Shown: positions 11,697-23,455, counted from the stretch's first letter. The stretch is DNA of 64,000 bases from Charina bottae (GCA_023362775.1 JALMGJ010000015.1:12783001-12847000), one strand, 5' to 3'. Numbers and translations are program-made. Notes: generated from the sequence alone by a model not told the origin.

Positions 11697-12067
11697 CAGA
11701 GCTTTCCAAACTGTGTGTCGGGACACGTTAGTGTGTCGGCTGCAGTGTCTGGGTGTGTCGCGGCTGATGCTGCCTCCGAGCCCTGCCAGGATTCCACACA
11801 GGTCCTAGTGCCTGCCTTGTGCCTGGCTGCCTCCAAACCTGCTGTGATTCCACGCAGGTCCTAGTGCCTGCCTTGTGCCTGGCTGCCTCCAAACCTGCTG
11901 TGATTCCACACAGGTCCTAGTGCCTGCCTTGTGCCTTGCTGTCTCCAAACCTGCTGTGATTCCGCGCAGGTCCTAGTGCCTGCCTTGGGCCCTGCTGTAA
12001 GAGTGTGTCGCGAAATGATGCATGTCTAAAAAGGGTGTCACCAACATGAACAGTTTGGAAAGCTCTG
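11697..12067 (+). mobile_element. hAT-type MITE with internal 56-bp VNTR
   Basis: Ends are CAGAGCTTTCCAAAC and GTTTGGAAAGCTCTG, with a perfect 8-bp target duplication CTGTAAAA (11689-11696 and 12068-12075). Inside, a 56-bp unit beginning GATTCCACACAGG starts at 11790, 11846, 11902 and 11958, so about four copies. The same family, in opposite orientation and with about two units, lies at 60183-60431. No coding capacity. Confidence 0.92.
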
Positions 12068-12146
12068 CTGTAAAATATTGGTCTGCTGATAATCCTACCC
12101 TAACTGCTGAAAAAGGCATAGGGGAAGCATAGCTTTTATCAAGCAG

Positions 12147-12235
12147 AAACTAGAGCTCAGTGATAAAGCATACAGTATGCAGTCTACTTGCTGAGGGTCC
12201 CAAGTTCCATTTCTTCCTCTCATGATTTCCAGCTT
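12147..12235 (+). mobile_element. tRNA-derived SINE head, decayed
   Basis: 'agctcagtgataaagcata' (A-box-like) and 'agggtcccaagttcc' (B-box-like) in the right order and spacing suggest a SINE remnant like that at 8096. Confidence 0.4.
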
Positions 12236-12591
12236 TTGAACTTTACACTGCATGGCAGAAGATTCTTATCAGGAATCCTCAGAGAAAAATCAAGCTGTTC
12301 AGTATTCAGGGTTCTCCTGGCCAGAAGGCACAACTTTACCTTCATCCTTTGACTCAAAAGATGAATCCCTAACAAAATATCCTTCTCCCCAACCTTGCAG
12401 TAGTCTGAGACTGGAAAATCAGGTGAGGATCCATTAACAACACAGATACCTTCTCCAAACGAAGTGAGCTGAGCATAAAGTAAGCTTTGGCTATCTATAT
12501 AGGCCTCAGCATTTTGCTAAGAAAACATTCTTCAATATAGGAGTGAACCTCAGCTAGTGGGGTACATCTGGAGCTGTCCGTGGTGCTGTTT

Positions 12592-12656
12592 CCCCCATTT
12601 ATTTATTTATTTATTTATTATTTCAATTTATATGACCGCCCATCTCCCACTGCCTT
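12592..12656 (-). mobile_element. LINE 3' stub
   Basis: (ATTT)n followed by 'atatgaccgcccatctccc' is the reverse complement of the gatgggcggt-atataaat LINE terminus. Confidence 0.6.
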
Positions 12657-13454
12657 TGTCATTATAGGACCACACTGCTTACCATTTGTCTTATCTTCAA
12701 TTTTCAGCATCCCAAAAGTAGGGCACTTTTCCACATCTCCAGGAGAAGACAGCTATTTGAATATCCAGACAGCCACTGCTAGTAAGGTAATACTGAGATG
12801 CCCAGGCAAAAAAACCGACTTCATATCATCTCTCTGTCTTTTAAAAATACTTATAATAGACCTATTAACCAGGAATGTCAAGGGAGATTGCAGTGTATTC
12901 TAAAATACCATCCTATAAAATGTTTATAGGAAATGTTTATGGAAAAAAAGAAGCAACTGGGATTTGCCCCCCAACAGGTTGCTGCAAGGAAATATGAGAT
13001 AAGGCTCATTACAGTACTTTGAATATTAGAAGCAATACATGAAGGAAAAATAAAGCTCCAAAACAAAGACGGAAAGTATTGTGCCAGTTGAAGGCAAGGA
13101 GGCCCTTTCAGATTTGGGGGTGGGCAGCTGTTTTAAAAAATTCAAGGGCCTGATCTTGGATTTATTCTAGATTCAGTAATACACATCACAGGAAAGTGTT
13201 CGCTTATGATTACTTTCTACATCTCATACTAAACCAACCTCATGTTATCAATATAGATTCTAAGAGTATCTCATCTATATACTAATAAAACTCTCGTTGT
13301 GTTTATCTGTTTGTACCCTCAAGTTAGTTCAAATGGGGCATTATACTGCAACAATTTTTGAATCAAGGTATCTAAAATCTGCTAACTTAAAGAATGTGTA
13401 AAATATCCAGGACCCATTACTCCTGTGGAATTGAAATTTCCATGATGTTCAGAC
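12657..13454. other. No gene recognised
   Basis: Mostly unassigned. From 13275 the text 'tctatatactaataaaactctcgttg' has the look of a dispersed element terminus (possibly Helitron or similar), but I could not find a matching end. Confidence 0.25.
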
Positions 13455-13610
13455 CAGTTTTATTTACAAAGTTGTGGCCATTGCAGTGTCCCCATGGTCA
13501 CATGATCGTGATTTCCAATGCTCCCTGCCAGCTTCCCACAAGCAAAGTCTATGGGGAAGCCAGCAGGAAGTCGGAAGTCGCTCCCACTCCCACTGCTTTT
13601 TTGCCCACCC
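13455..13610. mobile_element. Fragment of the CAGGTAGTCCT MITE family
   Basis: Phrases 'ggtcacatgatcgtgattt', 'ccagcttcccacaagcaaag' and 'tctatggggaagcca' match the internal part of the abundant squamate MITE whose short version is at 221-520. Ends were not found. Confidence 0.4.
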
Positions 13611-15488
13611 GTGGTCATTCTGTTTCTCTGTTTAGGTCAGGAAATATTGACTTGTTATTGAAGTTTGTTTGCCACTACAATTATTTTTTCTATTTATGAT
13701 ATATACTCTTCTTAGATGATCATGGGACCATCCAGCATTGGGATAAAAAAAATATGGTCAGCCTAAAAATTAATGTTCATTCTGGTCACATCAGACTGCA
13801 CTACCTTTCTCTCAAAGGATGACCCAACAGGTCACAGGGTTGTCTAGTTTAATATATAAGGAAAGTCTCTCTCTTGCTGTGATCTAACGAAAGGGCTACA
13901 GCAAAATCCATAGATCGAAGTTCATTCAAGTGCCACTAAACTCTTTTGAGTGCAACTTTTGAATGAGCTGAAACCAAGCTCTAAATTCAGGGCTATCAGT
14001 GATTACAGAGAATTCACTGCCTATGATCACATCTGGAACAGGATCAATATATTGACCCCATGGCCTGGCCAGTGAGTTTTCTTAATCCAATCAAATATTG
14101 TATGGCACTTAGCTGTTACAAAAATGGCAAACTTCCTTTTTAATATAGCAAGCTACAGTATATACACTAAAATAATCAACAATTAGCTATAGGAAGAGCA
14201 TAAAACGTTCAGGTTTGAAGTAGCGACTGCAAAAAAAAACAACTGTATAAATAGCCTAGATGCCAATCTCTCTAAAGAAAGGGGGACACAATTAAAAACC
14301 TATATCTGAAACAAAATCTGTTTTTTCTTTAATATTATCTATATTTTTGCCCCCCAAGGGAAAATATAATAGGCAAGCAACTGAATGACTATATTTTTCA
14401 CCAAATACAGACAGTTAGTAAGCCTGCGCCAATCTTTCAGTGATGTGCTTTATAAAGGGCCCCTCTGGATCCACTCCTCCAAGCCATAAAGCAGCTTCTT
14501 GGAGGCCATCTTGAAGTTCTCCAGGTGGAAATATATTCTGGGCATGTACACACACATGGCAAGACAACACTGGGAATGCCTCAAAGCGGTCATGCCAAGC
14601 TTTTCAGCAGCAGCAGCAGCTGCAGCTGCTTTGCAGCTTCAAGGAATGGACCCAGAGGAGCACTTTGCCTGTCAAATCATTGGCACAAACCTAATTGTTA
14701 GGAATAGCAACCCTCTAAAAACACAGTAGGCATTCCATGCATCCTAAACTGGTAAACGTGTTCTTCACAGTAGGAAGGGTCTGCAAAACACTGTCTTTAT
14801 TTTAAATCCACATTAAGCAAGTAGACTTCCATTGAGACTTTGTCTTGTTTTCCTATCCTTTGTCCCCCTCATAACTTTAAATCTGCTCTGGAAAGATCTC
14901 AATGCTTTCAATATGGAAAAGGGAAACCCATTCCACAAGCAATTTCTGCTTCACTGACAGATGGCCAGGAATGAATATAATCTTTTATTTTGTTTTACAC
15001 TTTTCTTTCAAGTCTCTTGTAGGCAGTTTAAAGATAACACAAAATTCTACATCAACAGAGAAATGCATACAACAATATGAAACAAATTGAAGAGAAAATC
15101 CATTAAAGTGAGTCAAACCCCAGAGTTAAATTACAATATCTTCCAACACAGAATGTATATATTTTAAAACACTTTATTTAAAAGGCAAATACTTTCTCAG
15201 AAGAGCAGATGGAAACAGCCATATATCTCTCAGGAGGAATTTCCTTGGGATAGGATAAACACCAAGCAGTCCTCATCTCTTATACCTACTAAACTTTTAG
15301 ATTTTAAATAAAGGCCCACATCAGTGGGTACAGGCAATCTTCATATAAACCCTTTAAGACTTTAAAAATCCAAAGTGGAACTTTAAATTAAGCCTGGAAA
15401 TGTTCCAGTGAGCAAACAGGTGATGGTGTTCAGTTGCTAGAACATACCTAAATGGGGCTGCATTTTAGGATGACTTCGAACCTTCATC
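13611..15488. other. No recognised feature
   Basis: About 1.9 kb without a supportable gene. A CAG-rich run at 14609-14630 gives a short alanine stretch in one chance frame. Confidence 0.35.
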
Positions 15489-15766
15489 CGATACAGAATC
15501 CACCCACCAGACCAGTGGTTCTCAACCTTAGCAACTTTAATATGTGTGGACTTCAACTCCCAGAATTCCCCAGCCAGTGTGCTGGCTCAGGAATTCTGGG
15601 AGTTGAAGTCCACACGTATTAAAGTTGCCAGGGTTGAGAACCAGTGCACTAGATCATCATGGAAATAGTCCATCAATACACCATTTCTGTATGTATGAGG
15701 TCCATACATACACCAATTATGATGCACTACTTCCATGATCGTCCAGTGGGTGGATTCTGTATCAGA
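15489..15766. mobile_element. Outer palindromic element, split by a MITE
   Basis: The arm 'gatacagaatccaccca' (15490-15506) recurs inverted as 'gggtggattctgtatc' (15748-15763), and the pairing continues inward ('atcatggaaatag' against 'ctacttccatgat'). The palindrome is interrupted by the smaller MITE at 15513-15646. It ends directly against the LTR that begins at 15768. Confidence 0.65.
15513..15646. mobile_element. Palindromic hAT-type MITE, 134 bp
   Basis: CAGTGGTTCTCAACC at the left pairs with GGTTGAGAACCAGTG at the right, and the two halves remain complementary to the centre ('ggacttcaactcccag' against 'ctgggagttgaagtcc'). Flanking octamers CACCAGAC (15505-15512) and CACTAGAT (15647-15654) agree at 6 of 8 positions, as for an old hAT target duplication. 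Confidence 0.85.
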
Positions 15767-15767
15767 T

Positions 15768-16249
15768 TGTTATCCCCAAAATGGGGTAGGACCGTTAGTC
15801 CGGCGCGATAAACCCAATGACCACGCAGGACCAGAGAATTCACAACAAAGACTCATTTATTGTAGATCCACAAGGAAGGAGGACTTCCCCTTTAAAAGCA
15901 GGGAAACCCCAAAGAAAGGCAAACAACAGCTTTTATACACTTTTGCAACTGTTATCACAGCTGTCATCTAGCCATCAAAGCTTCTAATTGGTTAATTCAT
16001 CTAGCATTTGCACAGTAGGTTTGCATGTTACATACTATCCCATAATAGCTCTTAGCATGTTCTGTGTTTTTCTAAAATCTCCACCTACGGGGTGTGTGTT
16101 TTAGTATGCTAATAAGCTAAGGTAACTATCTCCCAGTCAAGGTAGCCTTAATCAGGCATGCACAGCGCTAACTTGGCATCTTGGACTTCATAACTCATCC
16201 TCCTCTCTCCCTTTATCTTACTCCCTGCCCATATACTAGAACTGACACA
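15768..16249 (-). mobile_element. Solo LTR of an ERV-type retroelement
   Basis: On the minus strand the segment would run from TGTCAGTTC near 16249 to ...GGGGATAACA at 15768. It holds, in proper order, a CCAAT box (about 15984-15990), a TATA box TATAAAAGC (about 15930-15937) and a polyadenylation signal AATAAA (15856-15861), then a short U5. Length of about 480 bp is usual for vertebrate ERV LTRs. No internal viral genes flank it, so it is a solo LTR. I could not settle the target duplication, so the U3 edge is approximate. Confidence 0.7.
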
Positions 16250-16678
16250 AGGATTTCAAAAAACGCCTTCACTGATGTTTCTTGTCTTGATAAAGCACAG
16301 CTTGTTAGTGCATTCCTAACAACTTACTTATGAATAGCCATCTTTGTCAGTTTCACACACACACATACCGCAATTAGAACATTCACACTCTCTCTCAACC
16401 TCATTCCACTTTCCTACTTGTATCCAGTTTTTCCGACTATCAAGATGAGGTTCTAAGTCATCCTAAAACGCAGACCCACTTACGTACATTCTGGCAAAGA
16501 TGCACACTTTGCAGCCACAGAGCTGCATGTGACACCTCAAAGCCTTTTGATACCGCTCCCAGTGACCTCCAGAAGTTTATTGTTTTCAGTGTTTACTGTT
16601 ATCAACAGAGAAAATTATTTTATATGTGTTTGAAGATCATATTAAAGATATTTAATTTTAATTACCTGCAAAGCAAAA

Positions 16679-16907
16679 CCAGTTGGGTGTAGTGGTTAAG
16701 GCACCAGGCTAGAAACCGGGTAGACCAGGAGTTCTAGTCCCACCTTAGGCACAAAGCCAGCCGGGTGACCTTGGGCCAGTCTCTCTCCCTCAGCCCTAGG
16801 AAGGAGGCAATGGCAAACCATTCCCAAAATCTTGCCAAGAAAGCTGCAGGGACTCATCCAGGTAGTCGCCAGCAATCAAAAACTGACTTGAAGGCACACC
16901 AAAAAAA
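16679..16907 (+). mobile_element. Sauria-type SINE, complete
   Basis: Head 'ccagttgggtgtagtggttaagg' (A box), 'gagttctagtcccacct' (B box), the tRNA-unrelated body 'gggtgaccttgggccagt', and a 3' part ('cttgccaagaaagctgcagg') shared with other copies at 29819 and 49923, then an A tail. A 9-bp duplication AAAGCAAAA flanks it (16670-16678 and 16908-16916). Members of this SINE group are thought to use BovB LINE machinery, which is present in this window. Confidence 0.92.
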
Positions 16908-17169
16908 AAAGCAAAATTGAGTTTTTGTCCCTTCCTATCCCAAAATTTATGGATTACATCCTTTAAAAGTCTAATGCAAATAGGCCCTGCTACAAAGGTA
17001 CAGTTCATACACCTAATGCAGTTGTTAAAAGGCACTCTTGACTATGGTGGCTACCTGTTCTTCCAGAGACATCAAATCAGAAGGGCTTCAAACTCTTTTA
17101 TTTCAGAATAAATGTAATATCATCCAGAACATTAACTCAATTCTCATCCGTAGACAGCAGCCATGCTAA

Positions 17170-17214
17170 TCGTCGTCATCATCATCATCATCATCATCAT
17201 CATCACCATCATGG
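17170..17214. repeat. (ATC)n microsatellite
   Basis: About 14 mostly perfect ATC/GTC units. Confidence 0.95.
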
Positions 17215-18009
17215 GTTCTGAATGGTATTCCTCTCTTTAGATAATAGCTATACTTAATCAACAGTCCAAAGCCACAAAGTGTTTTGTAACTCAGCAGAAC
17301 CAAATATTCACTCTGAATAATAGAATCTATTCTGCTTCGGACAATGAAATTTTTTTTCATTATCCCATATTGTTATTGGTTGGTTACAGTGTAAATGAAT
17401 TATTGGAATACTGGTTTGGGTTGTTTTTTGTTCTTTCTTAATGAACGAAGTTGGAGAGCCCATAGATTTACATATCCCTCTTGAATATTCATTTGTTCGT
17501 TTTCTGAAAAACAGCTTGAAAAATTAACCAGTTTAAGCTTCTCTTCTTGCATAGATCATTAAGCATGCTGAGACGATAAACTAATTCCTGACCTTTATGA
17601 GGAATTGGTTTGAGGTGTTTACCATTCCAGAACAACTGAACAAATGCAATTCAAAAGGAACAAAAATGTAGACATTATAATGAGAAACATATTTCTTTTA
17701 GAAAGTGTTGTCTTTGCAGAATCCTCGGAAAAGTTAAACAATTAATAGATGGATCTAAAGGTAAGTTTGAAAAAAATGAAGATAGCATTGAGTGATTAGG
17801 ATATTCCATTACATATGGATTATGTTGTTTTTTTTTCACCACTACATATGGATTATGTCATTAACTCTTTCAAGATTTTGGTTATCCCTCCAAACATGTG
17901 GGGTAACAACTCTCAGCAGCACAGGCCAGAATCTTATCAGGACTTCCTAATTAGTTTTATACCACCACTACCAGCACCGAGTAATAGCAGCTGAACACTT
18001 TCTTGTTAC
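17215..18009. other. No recognised feature
   Basis: AT-rich sequence of about 800 bases with no supportable gene or repeat. Confidence 0.35.
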
Positions 18010-19350
18010 TGAGAACAGACACAGACAAGTCCAAACTCCCTGATCATTGCAGGAATCCAATTTAAATTATCCCAGACATGTGAATGCCCAGCCTTTGCTT
18101 GAATAGATATAGTAACAGGGAGGGTATAACCTCTTGGGGTAATTAGTTCCATTGGTGAATCGCTTTTACTGTGAATCGCTTGTACTGTACTTGTACGTTC
18201 AACTGGAATTTGTCTTCCTGAAACTTAAGACCATTATTCCCTGTCCTGCATTTTGGAGCAATAGAGAACAGATCTTGACCTTCTCATGTGTAACATCCTT
18301 CAGATACTTGAATAGTGTTATCATATTACTCCTTGGTCATCTTCTTAGCCTTTCCTTTTAAAAGCTTAGTTTCTAGTCCCAAGCTCATCCACATTGCCCT
18401 ATATATCTATTCTAACCACTCTACCCTTTCTTAAACTATGGTGCCTAGAACTGGACATAGGACTTTGGGTGAGGTCTGACCAAGCAGACGTACTTCTCAT
18501 TTATGCAAGCCATGAATTCCCATCCTAATAATTTTTTTTCTTAAGTGCAGAACTTTGTACCTACCTCTAGTAAATCCCATTCTGTTATTTTCAGTCCACT
18601 TCTCTAAATCTTCAAGATAATTTTGAGAGTTGTTTCTGACTTCCAGAGACTTAGGCATTCCATTTAGTTTTATGTCATCTATACCTTTAATAAGTATTAT
18701 AACCACCTCTTCATTCAAATCATCAATTAATGTGTTGAAGACGACCACCAGACCCAGGACCAAACCCTGTGGCATTCCATTGAATATCTCACTCCAGTTT
18801 GATAAGGGATTACAAATTAGTATTGTTTGAGTACAACTTCTGAACCAACATTGGCTTGTCATCCACAGCTAATAGGCATGCCATGTAGCCCATAGCTAAC
18901 TAGCTTGTTAATCAGACTGCCATGTGATACTTCATCAAATGCTTTCCTAAAGTTAAAATATTTTATGTTCACAGCATTCTCATAGCCCACTAAGCAAGTT
19001 ACCAAATCAAAAATGGAAATAAGATTAATCTGATAATTCTTTTTCTTGACAAATCCATGCTGACTTCTGCCATCAGTACATTGGTTCAAGATACCGCAAC
19101 TATTCTCCAAGATTTCTCAAGATAATGAATAGAGGTTTGGCCAGACCATCAACCACTTATTTCAGAATGTAGGATGCAGTTCATCTGGCCCTGTAAATTG
19201 GAACTCATTCAAGGTCAGTAAATCTCTTCTAATTATGTTTCTTTCAAGTTTAGGCTTAAATCTTCCTCCTTCAGCTTCAATTCTCCACAATTGCCTGGTG
19301 GAATATAGTTTGCCTTTTCCCTGGCTTCCCATACTCCAAGATAATGCCAA
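18010..19350 (-). pseudogene. CR1 LINE, decayed 3' half
   Basis: Minus-strand fragments show CR1 reverse-transcriptase landmarks: QHGFVKKKNYQINLIS (about 19000-19060), FRKAFDEVSHGSLINKLVSYG (18880-18960), MPQGLVLGLVVVFNTLIDDL (18710-18775; family GVPQGSVLGP changed) and LEDLEKWTENNRMGF (18550-18610). The catalytic DD region is degenerate (GIDDIKLN). Downstream, 18010-18480 matches sauropsid CR1 3' sequence ('gaactggacataggactttgggtgaggtctgaccaa' region). Stops and frameshifts show it is ancient. Confidence 0.82.
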
Positions 19351-20579
19351 CAGAAGATACTGTATAATGAGGGAAGCCTTCCCATGAAGTCACCGTCGGC
19401 ATCCACCCCCAGAAGAAATTCAAACTAAATTATCAAGCACCCTACAAATAAGGAAGGAAAACAAAGGCCTCTTTCAGAGCAAAATAAAACATTGTACACA
19501 TTTACAGTGCAGATTTTGGCTCAATCTAATAATATCACTGGTTTAGTTTCCTGAAACCCTAGAAAGTTTAAAAAATGTAGACGCTGCCACACAAACACCA
19601 AAAAAAACCCTATCTTGCCTCTGCTCTTATATTGATAAGAAATTATTAGGTTTAAAGATATTAAGAAGGTAGAAACCAACAAAGAAATTTGGGGAAGCCA
19701 ATATTTCTATTAAAAAATTCAAAACTTCTGAAGCACCATCTTGGCTGGCATCTCTTATATTACCTGAATATAATGCGACTGGTTTGCTTACCCACAGGTT
19801 AAACAAAGTGTTTTGAACCATATAGGGTTTTTTGCAATTCTACCTAGAAATTATTAACCCTACTAGTAGTTATAGCTTTTCTTCTTTTTCTTTTTTAATT
19901 TCATCTGTCTATTTTTATGGCAAATCATTGCTTGAGTTCTGATTTTTATCAGCTATTCTTTGTTTCTTACTGACATCTTACAACCAAGGTTTTAGGAGAA
20001 GCTTCGCAAAAAAAATCTGAGCTAATTGCTGGTTAGAAGGATGCTGGTGCTATCAGAAAACTGAATTCAGGTAAAGAATGCGCAAAACAAGAGCTCAGTT
20101 CATGGTTTCATGAATAAGTAAAAAGGAGATGTGCCATACAATTTTTCTTTTCTTTTTTCCAAGCACTGACAAAACTATAAGCTTTAAAAATTCCAAACCA
20201 ATCGGAGGGTTGCAATCTTCCTGTTTCATCAGGTTAGCAAGTCAAAACATCACCATCCAGTTTCTGCAGGCATGACTGCCTCAGTCTAGCTAAGGGTGCA
20301 ATAGATTGATGCTAAACCACATACTTTACATTAAAAAATATCACAGGTTCAAATCTTGTTTTCTCTCTATACAACTTGAAATCCTGAAAAGCTAGTCAGT
20401 ATTAAGACAATGCACACAAAAATGAAGCTTAAGGAATCAGTTGACTTTTGTCCCCCAAAAAAAGAAAAGCGATCTTGTTTCTTCTTTGCCTCGAGCAGCA
20501 AAACACAAGAAATGTCCTATTATGTTCCTTTCCCGCAGGAAATGGTTGTACTGGTTACAAACCACTGGTTTGTTTAGCA
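19351..20579. other. No recognised feature
   Basis: About 1.2 kb with no supportable gene. Short frames on either strand lack family motifs. Confidence 0.35.
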
Positions 20580-20804
20580 CAGTGGTTTTTAAACGGGAGA
20601 TAATTATCCCCAAGGGGGTAATTTAAGCATATCTTGGGAGTAATAGAGGATTTTGTATTTGCTTGTGAGCCAAGGATCCAGTTTGGGACCACTGCTGCTG
20701 ATAGGCTTCCATAAAAACAACAGAGCCTGGTTTTATTGTGGGGTTAATGGCATTATCTGAGACAAGAAAAGGAGTAATTGGGTCAAAAAGGTTAAGAACC
20801 ATTG
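20580..20804. mobile_element. hAT-type MITE, 225 bp
   Basis: Ends CAGTGGTTTTTAAAC and GTTAAGAACCATTG are imperfect inverted repeats. Flanking octamers GTTTAGCA (20572-20579) and GGTTAGCA (20805-20812) agree at 7 of 8 positions. Confidence 0.78.
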
Positions 20805-20992
20805 GGTTAGCACGTTGAGGAACACACTCACAAAGCTCTCTTTCTTCAGGAGGAAGTTTCAGCAATTTAAAGGCTGATCCCCATGCAAGGCTTTCTCTCT
20901 CTTAGAACCTGCAACTTCCCATCGTTAGCGTGTTCTTGCCCTTCTTGGCAAAACTATGCATCAGATCAGTTAAAGACCTAGGCGCTGCATTT

Positions 20993-21363
20993 GTTGTTGT
21001 TGTTTATTCATTCAGTCGCTTCCAACTCTTTGTGACTTCATGGGCCAGCCCACGCCAGAGCTTCCTGTCGGCCGTCGCCACCCCCAGCTCCCCCATGGTC
21101 GAGTCCGTCACCTACAGAATATCATCCATCCATCTTGCCCTTGGTCGGCCCCTTTTCCTTTTGCCTTCCACTTTCCCCAGCATCAGCATCTTCTCCAGGG
21201 TATCCTGTCTTCTCATTATGTGGCCAAAGTACTTCAGTTTTGCCCTTAATATCATTCCCTCAAGTGAGCAGGCTGGCTTGATTTCCTGGAGTATGGACTG
21301 ATTTGATCTTCTTGCAGTCCAAGGCACTCTCAGAATTTTCCTCCAGCACCACAGTTCGAAAGC
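20993..21363 (-). mobile_element. BovB/RTE LINE 3' end with 13-bp TSD
   Basis: The minus strand encodes FELWCWRKILRVPWTARRSN, LKYFGHIMRR and LEKMLMLGKVEGKRKRGRPR before a 3' end with a CAA tail (seen as TTGTTGTTG at 20992-21003). A perfect 13-bp duplication AGGCGCTGCATTT flanks it (20980-20992 and 21364-21376). It is severely 5'-truncated, which is usual for target-primed reverse transcription. Near twin at 40485-40830. Confidence 0.95.
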
Positions 21364-21670
21364 AGGCGCTGCATTTACAGGCATGTTAAACCTAATTTTG
21401 AACTTGGTTAGGACTTTTGTTTGTTTTTGGGTGTGTTTGTGTTTTGGTTTAGCATGTTGCCTGAACTGAGACGGACTGATCAGTTTGTGAATCAACCTAC
21501 TGGATCAAGTAGGCGAATGCAATAACCAGGAAAATTGATTAGTTCAGTAAGTAAACAAGTAAGGAAGAGTTGGCTGTGAATGCCCTGTCTTTCACTGTTC
21601 GTGCCTCTCTCCAATGGTCCGTAGCATCTCCAGCTTCAGTCTCATCCCAAGGGAAGATCTTAGGAGGAAC

Positions 21671-21982
21671 ATGTCTATGAAGGTTCTCAGTCATCCAGGT
21701 AGAATTGTCTGTAGCTTGAATCATGTCAACTGGATTTCTATTTTCTCAGTGGAAACGTTTCGCTCCTTATCCAAGGAGCTTCTTCAGTCTGAGCAAAGAT
21801 GGTAAGGGAATCCTAAATATGTTTCTAGGTAGCTGTGTGACCTTACCCCTGGGGCTAGGTCATGGTTATATTGAGATGTTATTTAACATCTCAATATAAC
21901 CATGACCCCAGGTGTAAGGTCACACAGCTACCTAGAAACATATTTAGGATTCCCTTACCAACTTTGCTCAGACTGAAGAAGC
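21671..21982 (-). mobile_element. Penelope-like element fragment with fold-back arms
   Basis: A perfect 13-bp duplication TCTTAGGAGGAAC (21658-21670 and 21983-21995) bounds a 312-bp insertion. It contains the Penelope-like terminal motif 'ctgaagaagct...gaaacgttt' on the minus strand, and then two long inverted arms (about 21776-21881 and 21884-21982) separated by a 2-base loop, differing by a small indel near 21850. The arms repeat the start of the hammerhead module in opposite orientation, so the element ends as a large hairpin. A related, non-folded copy lies at 40907-41098. Confidence 0.75.
21751..21795 (-). ncRNA. Hammerhead ribozyme motif (Penelope-like element)
   Basis: On the minus strand: CTGAAGA (21787-21781, fits CUGANGA), a 7-bp stem GCTCCTT/AAGGAGC with GGAT loop (21779-21762), then GAAA (21761-21758) followed by CGTT. 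The ACGT overlapping the GAAA end is self-complementary, the arrangement known for hammerheads with a minimal stem III that work as dimers. Penelope-like elements are known hosts of such ribozymes. Activity is inferred, not shown. Confidence 0.65.
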
Positions 21983-21995
21983 TCTTAGGAGGAAC

Positions 21996-23455
21996 GTTCT
22001 AGCAGGGTTTTTTTTTAAGTAATGGTCATAACTGTCACTGGTCTTGCCCTTGAAAAAATGTTGAAAACTTTCTTCTTCCCCCCAGAGAGGTTTGGAGAAG
22101 TCATCCCCTTAATTCCTCTGCCACAAATTAGGTGGATCATTTTAAAGATATCAAATCTTTTACATGGGTGTTTTAAAATATTGGAATCCAGCAGAATTTT
22201 TGCTTCTGATCTTCTGTCAAAGGGAGGGAGGAAGTGGGGTGGGGAGGAAGAGAGAGAGAGAGATGGAAGGAAGGAAGTCACATTTTGCAACTGAAAATTA
22301 GGAATGGGCCCCAGCTCAGAAATGGTTGCTGACTACAGTCACATAGCTTTAAAGGAAGAGGAAAAATTATCTGCCAATATCTGTCAAGAATTAGCTATAC
22401 AAAATGGAGAAAATCTCTCACACTTTCATCAAAGCAATCTTCCAATAATATTACAGGTTCGCTGTATGTCAAGTCAGCCAAAAGGTGCACTAGCAGATAA
22501 GAAGAATGTGTGTCCTGGAGCTGCACATGAGAAATCTCTTCATTTTTAAATTATTCAAATTAAGATTAGCCAGGCCCTTCAATTTATTCAACTATGAACT
22601 CAGCTGACTAGTCTGTTTAACGTTTGCCCACAACCAGTATTGACAAAAATCTTGGGATGTGATTTTCAAGAAAGAGATTCACAACAAGACCTGAATATCT
22701 CATATCCTAATTTTGCTCTTTTAAAAAGCTACAATTCAGGATGTTGGAATACAATATTGCCTGTATTATCTATCAAAAACTAGTTTCCAATTATCCTGGG
22801 AAAACTTACCATTGGTTTCACTCCATCTCCTACCACATTCCCAGTAGAGCAGACAAATTTTAAGGCCAGCCAAAATAAATGCTAAAAGAATGCTTTTCAA
22901 TAGATTCTGAATGAAAACAAATGGGGGGAAAATCTGCAAGTAAGGAAATGTATGTATTTGGAAATGATTAAATTTTTGGAGCATGCCATGTCTGTCTCAT
23001 TTTTTTTCCTCATTTTTCTTGGAAATAGTCATTCTGGGACCAAACACCATATTTAAAATCTTATCCAAAAATGGGTAGATATCTCTCAGCCCCCAGCCCC
23101 GTTTTTTGTAGTCTGGAGTTCACAAGATAGTTCACTGAAATTCAGTGGCAAATTGCCAATATTCATGCTGTTTGTGCTGCAAGTTTTTAACTATTATTTG
23201 TAAAAATAGGTTGTAACCCTCTAGGCAAAAATAGATGCAGAAAAGGGTAAAAGCCGAGGTGTAAGGACCGTTAATTTGGGTTTTCTAAGATCAGTTATTA
23301 GGAACCTTGGTGCCACTGTATTATTTATGTGTGTTTCATTATTATGGATTTTTGGGGTTATATTTAATTTTTTGTTTATACTATTGTGTTCTGCTGTTGG
23401 CATGTTTTTACATGTTATTAGCCATTCAGTGTCACTCAGATGGGCAACCATATCA
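21996..23455. other. No recognised feature
   Basis: About 1.45 kb with GA-rich runs near 22250-22275 and no supportable gene. Confidence 0.35.

Noticed and set aside
13275..13330. Helitron 5' end
   Set aside because: The 'tctatatactaataaaactctcg' start looks element-like, but I found no hairpin plus CTRR end or second copy in the window.
21965..22002. A second, opposite hammerhead at the right arm of the fold-back
   Set aside because: The CTGAAGA start is present, but the insertion ends inside stem II at 21982, and what follows is the target duplication, so the core is incomplete.
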